Position numbers and translations under genes: made by a program. A stretch of DNA of 6,349 nucleotides. Origin: Actinomycetota bacterium (GTDB taxonomy: Bacteria; Actinomycetota; Thermoleophilia; Gaiellales; Gaiellaceae). The stretch covers positions 1-6,349 of the forward strand of contig VGCB01000170.1 in NCBI GenBank assembly GCA_016870235.1, read 5' to 3'. This document shows positions 1 to 4,708 of the stretch, piece by piece; position 1 is the first letter of the stretch, and each line of letters opens with the position of its first letter. The notes beneath the pieces are model-generated. The model searched no databases. It saw only the letters and a program-made list of their open reading frames with translations, and was not told the origin of the DNA.

Positions 1-957
1 GACTCCCGCTTCGCGCTGCAGGTCGATCTGCCGCCGCGGGAGCTCGACCTCGACGTCGTCGGCGTCGCGGACGACGGGCGCCGGGCCCGGACGCGCGTCG
101 CGAACGTGCAGGGGATGCCCGCGGTGACCGCTCCGGCAGTCCGTCCGCTGAGGCTCGACCCGTCGCTGCAGCCCCGGCTCCGGCAGCGGGCGCGCGGGTA
201 CCCGGGCACGTCCGCGTTCTACGTCGTCGACCTGCTCTCGGGCCGGGGCGCCGCGTGGAACGCCCAGGCGGAGCTCCCGGCCGCGTCGTCGCTCAAGGTC
301 GCGATCGCGGTCGTGGCGCTCGCCCGCGCGGGGGGCAGCGTCCCCGCGCCCGGGTCCCGGCTCGACACGCTGCTGCGGAAGACGCTCCTCCTCTCCGACA
401 ACGAGTCGGCGAACGAGCTCGAGATCTTCGCTGCCGGCTCGACGTCGGGCGGCTCGTACCAGGTGAACGCGATGATGCGCGAGCTCGGTCTCCTGCACAC
501 CGACATGTACGGCGCCTACCTACGCGAGCCCTCGGCCGCCGGGCCGAGCCGACAGCCGATTCCCCTGCGGGTCGACGAGCAGCCGGACTGGGGGCCGGGC
601 AAGCGCTCGACCGCGTACGACCTCGGGATGCTGCTGCGCGAGGTGTGGCTCGCCTCGGGCGGTCTCGGCACGCTCGTGCGCCTGCAGCCGGGCTTCACGC
701 CGGCCGATGCGCGGTACCTGCTCTACCTGCTCGCCCGGGTACCCGGCGGCGGCAAGCTCGACCGCTTCCTCACCCCCGCGAGCGGCGTCGCCCTCCTCCA
801 CAAGGCGGGCTGGATCGACGCCGCCCGCCACGACACGGGGCTCCTCGTCTGGCCGGGCGGGATCGTCCTCGCCAGCGTGATGACCTACCGCAAGCCCGGC
901 GTCGGCGAGCGCGAGGATGCCCTCGCCGGCTGGGTCGCCGTCGAAGCCATGCGTTGA
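1..957 (+). CDS. Serine hydrolase, beta-lactamase/PBP-like fold, 3' part (start outside window)
   Basis: The frame is open from base 1 to the TGA at 955-957, giving 318 visible residues. A GTG at 106 could be called as a start, but coding sequence clearly continues upstream. Visible residues 2-40 show alternating hydrophobic positions and an LPP turn, as in the last strands of an Ig-like or glucodextranase-B-like beta-sandwich. The catalytic domain follows: SSLK at 96-99 (SxxK motif, nucleophile Ser96 and Lys99), SDN at 132-134, and KAG at 268-270 in the place of KTG. These three motifs in order are diagnostic of the class A beta-lactamase / penicillin-interacting superfamily (Beta-lactamase2 type). 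I see no ExxLN omega-loop motif carrying the deacylating Glu of true class A enzymes. A cell-wall or other acyl-serine hydrolase is therefore likelier than an antibiotic-resistance enzyme. It is probably exported, but the N-terminus that would show this is missing. Fold assignment is firm; substrate is unknown. Confidence 0.85.
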   Translation, partial: DSRFALQVDLPPRELDLDVVGVADDGRRARTRVANVQGMPAVTAPAVRPLRLDPSLQPRLRQRARGYPGTSAFYVVDLLSGRGAAWNAQAELPAASSLKVAIAVVALARAGGSVPAPGSRLDTLLRKTLLLSDNESANELEIFAAGSTSGGSYQVNAMMRELGLLHTDMYGAYLREPSAAGPSRQPIPLRVDEQPDWGPGKRSTAYDLGMLLREVWLASGGLGTLVRLQPGFTPADARYLLYLLARVPGGGKLDRFLTPASGVALLHKAGWIDAARHDTGLLVWPGGIVLASVMTYRKPGVGEREDALAGWVAVEAMR

Positions 958-1172
958 TCGGTCAGGGGCTGGGGCTCGGTTCGGGCGCGTTGTTTCCTGA
1001 AGCCGGGGGAAGGGGGTCCCCTCGGGAACCCCTCCGACGTTCGAGTCACGCACCTGCCCACGCGTCCAACGATCGGCTCGGTCGCGACGTCGATCGTCTC
1101 GGCGCTCGCGTTCGTCGCTGGACACAGGATGAACATGCCCGCCGTGAGCGCCGGCAGGAGGCGACGGACCAT
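885..1172 (-). pseudogene. Short frame with a signal-peptide-like start, possible 5' remnant of a secreted-protein gene
   Basis: From the ATG at 1172-1170 the frame encodes a textbook-looking Sec signal: two arginines at residues 3-4, a hydrophobic core from about 5 to 18, and an ASA/ET cleavage-like site near residues 22-26. About 20 further residues look protein-like. The rest (to the stop at 885) is Pro/Arg/Ser-rich, runs antisense to the last ~70 bases of the serine hydrolase gene, and does not look like a folded domain. An in-frame GTG at 1187 is an alternative start; neither start has a clear ribosome-binding site. It may be the decayed 5' end of a gene for an exported protein, a small secreted peptide gene, or chance in GC-rich DNA. 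I do not recognise a family. Confidence 0.3.
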
Positions 1173-1345
1173 TCCCGCAGGGGTCACCGCGCATCCGGAC
1201 GTCGGCGACCGGATCAGGGCACGACTGCAGGGGAGGGCAGCGACCCTCCCCTGCCAACAGGGACCCGGACGCGGAGGCGATGTCGCCGGGAAACTGTCGT
1301 ACTGGCTGTGACGCCCGGCTGACGGTTCGGTTTGTGAGGCTTCCG
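958..1345. other. Intergenic region without an intact gene
   Basis: This stretch separates the + strand serine hydrolase from the - strand regulator/methyltransferase remnant, so transcription converges here. It holds a perfect 11-bp hairpin at 1227-1254 and, on the - strand, a short frame beginning with a signal-peptide-like sequence. I recognise nothing in 1255-1345. In particular, the methyltransferase homology that ends near 1370 does not resume in any frame I could read. Confidence 0.6.
1227..1254. terminator. Perfect 11-bp hairpin, candidate terminator
   Basis: The arms 1227-1237 (GCAGGGGAGGG) and 1244-1254 (CCCTCCCCTGC) are perfectly complementary, with a 6-nt loop CAGCGA. The hairpin lies between convergent transcription units: 270 bases past the serine hydrolase stop and about 280 past the - strand regulator stop. 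There is no T-tract on either strand, so it is not a canonical intrinsic terminator. High-GC actinobacterial terminators often lack one. It could also stabilise the 3' end of an RNA. Confidence 0.5.
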
Positions 1346-1369
1346 TTAACGCCGCTGCGCGGTGGTGGG

Positions 1370-1534
1370 ACAGTCTGTGAACGGCAGCGCTTCAGCGTCG
1401 GCCTCGACCGATTCGAGCTCGACGCCTTGGGCCAGCGCCTCGCGTCGGCCGGACTCGAAGTTCCCGGGAGTGAGATCCGACGCGACGACGCGTGCGCCAG
1501 CGCTTGCGGCTCGGGTGGCAAGGACGGGGATTGG
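1370..1534 (-). pseudogene. Internal fragment of a class I SAM-dependent methyltransferase
   Basis: Directly after the regulator's TAG (1537-1535), and in the same frame, the - strand encodes a piece of about 52 residues that aligns without gaps to residues 63-114 of the intact methyltransferase at 3589-4560. About 29 of 52 positions match. Shared elements are the helix after motif I (TRAASAGA), the acidic strand-2 end (VVASDLTP) and the following SVEADAEALPF stretch. Missing are everything before it, including the glycine-rich SAM-binding motif I, and the C-terminal two thirds. Homology ends at about 1370 and an in-frame TAA follows at 1348-1346. No start codon or ribosome-binding site is evident. 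The piece cannot fold as a methyltransferase and is best read as what a deletion left of a gene that once followed the regulator. Confidence 0.75.
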
Positions 1535-3208
1535 CTATCTGTGGGGCTGCTCGAGCAACCCGGCACGAACGGCTTGCGCGGCCGCGGCCGTGCGCGACGG
1601 GAGATCCAGCTTGCGCAGGATGTTCGTGACGTGGCGGTGAACCGTGTGCTCGCTGACGACCAGCCGCGCGGCGATCTGCCGGTTCGTGAGCCCCTCGGCG
1701 AGCAGCCCCAGCACCTCGCGCTCCCGCGCCGTGACAACAGGGAGGCGAGTATCACGACCGGCTGCGCACGAGCCGAGGAGCCGCCGCGCCCGCTCGGACG
1801 CAGCGGCGGCGCCGAGCTCCAGGAGCGATGCGAGAGCCGCCGACGCCTCGTGCTCGGCCGCATCGGTGCGATCGAGCGCGACGAGGCTCGTCGCGAGCTC
1901 GATCCTCGCCTGGGCTGCCTGGAACCGGCCGCAGCACCCGTCGAAGCCATCGACCGCATCCTCGAGTAGCCTGCGTGCCCGATCATGGTCGCCGCCGGCG
2001 GCCGCCAGCACACCCTCGGCCAGGTCAGCCAGTGCCCCAAGCGGTGCGGTTCCGACGATTCGCGCCACCTCCCTCAAGGCGTCGAGGGCGGAGGACGCCT
2101 CTTCGAGCTCGCCGCGAGCCACATGCGCGTGCACGAGCAGCTCGAGCGCGGGGACGCGTTCCAGCCTGCGATGCGGGGGCAGCTGACGAAGCACGCGCTC
2201 GACCAGCTCGACCGCCCGCAGCGCGTCGCCGCGATCGAGCGCAAGACGAGCGCGACAGACCTGGGCGGGATGAAAGGCTCCGACCTCGTCGAGGAGCTCG
2301 GATACCTCGTCGGTCCGCCCTTGCCGGCGCCTCAGCTCCGCGAGACCGACCAGCGAGCTGCCGGCCCACGCCGGACGGGACTGCGAGAAATCGTCGATCG
2401 CGGCCACGAACTCGGCCTCCGCCTCGGCCCAGCGGCCCCGCCAGAGATCGACTTCACCGTACTCGGCCCGGCAGAACGCGAGCATGTAGCGGCTCCCGTA
2501 CCGCTCGGCGAACTCGCCGATTCGCGCGCACCACTCCAACGCCCGCGTGTAGTCGAGCACAGCGGTACAGGCCGACACCAGCATGCAACACGCCCACGCG
2601 CACGAGATCGGAATCGCCGCCTCGCCCTCGAGCGCTGCCGCCGCCGCCTCGTCCAGCCGACCCATCCCCTCCTCGACCGCAGCGCACGCCACCAACGCCG
2701 ACCCATCCAAGGCGAGGCCGAGCATCTCCAGGTCAACCACACCGAACCGGCGTCCCAGCCCAACGGCAACCGCGGCGCGCTCCCTCGCTCCGTCGCTATC
2801 GCCGTTCGTGTGGGCGATGTAGCCCTCGTGAAACGCGAGCCAGCCGTGATCCGGGCCGGGCTCGAGCGGGTCGAGCAACCGATGCGCACGCCGCAGCCAC
2901 CCACCCGCGACCGCCCAGGCACCGTGGAAGTCGAGCTGGTCAGCCGCGATCCAGGTCGCCATCCGAGCCGCGTCCGCCGGGCGCCCCTGCTTCCGGTACA
3001 GACGGTACGCGCACTCGCGAGCCTCGAACACCGCCTCGGCCTCGTCAAGCCACCACGCCGCCCAGCTCAAGCCCTCGAACGCCTCAGGCGAACCCTCGGC
3101 GGCGACGGCCTCCTCGAACGCCTCCCGGGCCACCGACCAGCGCGCGTCACGCAACGCAGCCCAACCAACCCCGACCGGCCCCGAACCCGAATCGACCCGA
3201 TTGGACAC
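1535..3208 (-). CDS. LuxR-family transcriptional regulator with TPR-like helical repeats
   Basis: This 557-residue protein has a long N-terminal array of helical, TPR-like repeats and a C-terminal LuxR/GerE helix-turn-helix. Roughly residues 15-480 are Ala/Leu/Glu/Arg-rich with recurring patterns such as ARWSVAREAFEEAV and RGRWAEAEAEFVAAI. The HTH covers about 493-557: TAREREVLGLLAEGLTNRQI is helix 1 to the turn, and VSEHTVHRHV is the recognition helix. No Walker A motif or receiver domain is visible, so it is neither a full LAL (ATPase) regulator nor a response regulator. The length suits the TPR-LuxR regulators common in actinobacteria. The repeats probably bind a protein or small ligand; the signal is unknown. 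The GTG at 3208 was chosen because the protein-like sequence starts just there; it has no Shine-Dalgarno sequence, so a leaderless mRNA is possible. The gene is intact. Its downstream partner is reduced to a methyltransferase scrap, and a decayed paralogue of its own DNA-binding end sits divergently only 15 bases upstream. Confidence 0.9.
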   Translation of the reverse strand: MSNRVDSGSGPVGVGWAALRDARWSVAREAFEEAVAAEGSPEAFEGLSWAAWWLDEAEAVFEARECAYRLYRKQGRPADAARMATWIAADQLDFHGAWAVAGGWLRRAHRLLDPLEPGPDHGWLAFHEGYIAHTNGDSDGARERAAVAVGLGRRFGVVDLEMLGLALDGSALVACAAVEEGMGRLDEAAAAALEGEAAIPISCAWACCMLVSACTAVLDYTRALEWCARIGEFAERYGSRYMLAFCRAEYGEVDLWRGRWAEAEAEFVAAIDDFSQSRPAWAGSSLVGLAELRRRQGRTDEVSELLDEVGAFHPAQVCRARLALDRGDALRAVELVERVLRQLPPHRRLERVPALELLVHAHVARGELEEASSALDALREVARIVGTAPLGALADLAEGVLAAAGGDHDRARRLLEDAVDGFDGCCGRFQAAQARIELATSLVALDRTDAAEHEASAALASLLELGAAAASERARRLLGSCAAGRDTRLPVVTAREREVLGLLAEGLTNRQIAARLVVSEHTVHRHVTNILRKLDLPSRTAAAAQAVRAGLLEQPHR

Positions 3209-3214
3209 GCTTCG

Positions 3215-3220
3215 ATTGTC
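3215..3220 (-). promoter_or_regulatory. Possible -10 element for the LuxR gene (leaderless)
   Basis: Read on the - strand this is GACAAT, which keeps the A at position 2 and T at position 6 of the TANNNT-type -10. It ends six bases before the GTG at 3208-3206, the spacing expected if transcription begins at or next to the start codon. This would explain the absence of a ribosome-binding site. No convincing -35 is visible. The element lies beside the decayed regulator copy. Confidence 0.25.
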
Positions 3221-3222
3221 GC

Positions 3223-3434
3223 ACCGAGGCGGAGCGGGCGCAGCGGGCGCTCGAGGTGCTGGGTTGCTCGCGGAGGCGCTGACGAACCGTCAGATCGCGG
3301 AGCACCGCGTGGTCAGCGAGCACCCGGTGCACCGCCACGTGACCAGCATCCTGCGCAAGTTCGAGCTGCCCTCACGCACGGCAGCTGCGACCTACGCCGT
3401 GCGAGCGGGCGTCGTCGACAGACCGGCGGGATAG
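3223..3434 (+). pseudogene. Frameshifted C-terminal remnant of a second LuxR-family regulator
   Basis: From TTG at 3264 to the TAG at 3432-3434 the + strand encodes 56 residues, of which about 40 match the last 56 of the intact regulator at 1535-3208. Both end at the same point after SRTAAA..AVRAG. Just before this the expected reading (RALEVLG, the start of the HTH) is found in another frame, 3223-3263. The two frames join if one base is restored in the glycine codon at 3262-3263, so a single-base deletion split helix 1 from the rest. The roughly 490 residues of helical repeats that should precede it are absent. The turn and recognition helix also carry unusual changes (IAEHRVVSEHPVHRHV, with Pro where the intact copy has Thr). 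A frame could start at TTG 3201, but it lacks a proper helix 1, so a GerE-like stand-alone regulator is unlikely. Confidence 0.75.
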
Positions 3435-3460
3435 CCGATTCTGGCTAGCAGCCGGCCTGA

Positions 3461-3514
3461 CCGAAGATGGCCGGTCCTGGCGAAGACGCGGCCACCCGCG
3501 CGTTCTATCTTCGG
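3461..3514. promoter_or_regulatory. 8-bp dyad in the methyltransferase leader
   Basis: CCGAAGAT at 3461-3468 is exactly complementary in reverse to ATCTTCGG at 3507-3514, with 38 bases between. A related copy, GCGAAGAC, starts at 3480. The right arm overlaps TATCTT (3506-3511), which could serve as a -10 and would give a leader of about 70 nt before the ATG at 3589. A smaller stem, GACCG/CGGTC (3459-3463 and 3472-3476), overlaps the left arm. The dyad could be an operator for the neighbouring regulator or a folded leader; neither is shown by sequence alone. Confidence 0.25.
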
Positions 3515-3575
3515 CCGTGCCGCCGGGTCCGTTCTCTCTGATCGAGCTCGCGGCTCGCGCCCGGATCGAGGAGAC

Positions 3576-3581
3576 AGGAGG
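3576..3581 (+). promoter_or_regulatory. Strong ribosome-binding site fixing the methyltransferase start
   Basis: AGGAGG stands seven bases before the ATG at 3589, a near-ideal Shine-Dalgarno sequence and spacing. This decides the start at 3589 over an in-frame GTG at 3517, which would add 24 residues unlike the family and has no such site. Confidence 0.85.
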
Positions 3582-3588
3582 ACAGATC

Positions 3589-4560
3589 ATGACGAGTGGA
3601 AACGAGCCGGCGGCGCAGGTTCGCGAGTCGGCTGTCGTAGTGCGCGGGATCTGGGGGCTCGGGGACTACCACCGCTTCGCGACCGAGACGGTCTGGGAGG
3701 TCGGTCCCGTCCTCGTCGAGGCCTGCGGCATCACCGGCGGGCTTCGTGTGCTCGACGTCGCTGCTGGCAGTGGCAACGTCGCGATCCGCGCTGCCCAGGC
3801 GGGAGCCGACGTCGTCGCCTGCGACATCACCCCCGAGCAACTCGAGGCCGGCCGCCAAGCTGCCGCCGCGCACCGCGTGACGATCGAGTGGGTCGAAGCC
3901 GACGCGGCTGGGCTGCCGTTCGCCGACGGGGAGTTCGATGCCGTCACCTCGGCGTTCGGTGCGATCTTCGCGCCCGATCACCGCTGCGTCGCCGGCGAGC
4001 TCGTGCGTGTCTGCCGGCCCGGCGGCACGATCGCGATGGCCAACTTCACCCCGGACGGGCTCGCCGCCGAGTTCTTTGGCCTGTTCGCGCCGCACTTGCC
4101 ACCACCACCGCCGGGCGCGCTGCCACCGGTGCTCTGGGGCGACGAAGCCCACATCCGCGAGCTGTTCGGCGACCGCGTCGACTGGCTCCAGCTCACCCGT
4201 GCGACCTACACCGAACGGGCCGACAACCCGACCGCCTACTGCGAGCTCTTCAAGAGCAGCTTTGGCCCGGTGATCGCCGCCTACGCCACCCTCGAGGACA
4301 ACCCGGCTCGCAGCCTGGAGCTCGACCGCGCGTTCCTCGACTTCGCAACACGCAACAACCACGGCCCCCGACACGGGCCGGCCGAGTACCCCTACGAGTA
4401 CCTGCTCGCCGTCGCCCACAAGGCCACCCGACCGGCCGCCTTCCCGATCGAAGGATCGTCGAAGTCGGCCGGAGCCGAGACCGGCCGGGCCGCCGGACCT
4501 CGAAGGCTCGGCGGCATCGACCCGAGCCGAAGCCCCGCGGGGGCTACCGTCTCGTTGTGA
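3589..4560 (+). CDS. Class I SAM-dependent methyltransferase
   Basis: This 323-residue protein has the Rossmann-type methyltransferase motifs in order. Motif I is VLDVAAGSGN at 54-63, the SAM-binding loop. ACDIT at 78-81 has Asp79 at the end of strand 2, expected to bind the ribose hydroxyls. EADAAGLPFADGEFDAV at 103-119 covers the adenine-contact region and strand 4, and RPGGTIAM at 143-150 follows. The rest resembles the UbiE/Methyltransf_11 type, probably acting on a small molecule in the cytoplasm; the substrate cannot be read from sequence. The family-like part ends near residue 283 (YEYLLAVAHK). The last 40 residues are Gly/Ala/Arg/Ser-rich and look like extension into former non-coding DNA after loss of a stop. 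Upstream on the same strand is the remnant of a LuxR regulator, suggesting the gene was once the second member of a regulator-methyltransferase pair. It now has its own strong ribosome-binding site. Confidence 0.9.
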   Translation: MTSGNEPAAQVRESAVVVRGIWGLGDYHRFATETVWEVGPVLVEACGITGGLRVLDVAAGSGNVAIRAAQAGADVVACDITPEQLEAGRQAAAAHRVTIEWVEADAAGLPFADGEFDAVTSAFGAIFAPDHRCVAGELVRVCRPGGTIAMANFTPDGLAAEFFGLFAPHLPPPPPGALPPVLWGDEAHIRELFGDRVDWLQLTRATYTERADNPTAYCELFKSSFGPVIAAYATLEDNPARSLELDRAFLDFATRNNHGPRHGPAEYPYEYLLAVAHKATRPAAFPIEGSSKSAGAETGRAAGPRRLGGIDPSRSPAGATVSL

Positions 4561-4685
4561 TCGAGCCGGCGTTCCTCCAACGACACCTCGAGGTCACGGC
4601 GGCGCTCGAGCAGCACTTCGCGACGACGAGACGGATCTGCGTGCTTCCGAGTCGAGATTCGTCTGTCAAGCTGACGGGGCTGTGA
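4557..4685 (+). CDS. Doubtful 42-residue frame overlapping the methyltransferase stop
   Basis: A GTG at 4557-4559 overlaps the TGA of the methyltransferase in a GTGA arrangement typical of translational coupling. The frame runs 42 codons to the TGA at 4683-4685. The start (IEPAFLQRHLEVTAALEQHF) looks like an amphipathic helix; no family is recognised. There is no clear ribosome-binding site beyond a G-rich patch at 4539-4543. It may be a short coupled gene, a remnant, or chance. Confidence 0.2.
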   Translation: MIEPAFLQRHLEVTAALEQHFATTRRICVLPSRDSSVKLTGL

Positions 4686-4690
4686 GCCGA

Positions 4691-4705
4691 CCTCCCGGGG
4701 GGAGG
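4691..4705. terminator. 6-bp GC hairpin between convergent genes
   Basis: CCTCCC (4691-4696) pairs with GGGAGG (4700-4705) around a GGG loop. It lies four bases past the - strand TAG (4711-4709) and 131 bases past the methyltransferase stop. It could serve both directions, but it is short and has no T-tract, so support is weak. Confidence 0.25.
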
Positions 4706-4708
4706 GAG

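Noticed and set aside
106..108. GTG as the real start of the serine hydrolase
   Set aside because: The frame is open to base 1 and the 35 preceding codons read as beta-sandwich protein, so the gene starts outside the window.
520..2040. 506-codon - strand frame spanning the serine hydrolase end and the LuxR 3' end
   Set aside because: It runs through two well-supported genes in other frames and has Ser/Arg/Pro-rich composition without recognisable motifs.
1828..3448. Long + strand open frames opposite the LuxR gene (1828-3282 and 1985-3448)
   Set aside because: They are antisense to a clear LuxR-family gene and are Arg/Pro-rich as expected of GC-rich shadow frames. Only the last part of the first frame (3223-3263) matters, as the front of the frameshifted HTH remnant.
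3517..3588. Upstream GTG start for the methyltransferase
   Set aside because: Adds 24 residues unlike the family, lacks a ribosome-binding site and would overlap the likely leader; the AGGAGG before 3589 decides for the ATG.
1346..3588. Insertion sequence or transposon as the cause of the rearranged LuxR/methyltransferase locus
   Set aside because: No transposase, terminal inverted repeats or target duplication could be seen; the inverted similarity is accounted for by paralogous coding sequence.
3505..4419. 304-codon - strand frame opposite the methyltransferase
   Set aside because: Antisense shadow; the + strand has a full set of SAM-methyltransferase motifs and a strong ribosome-binding site.
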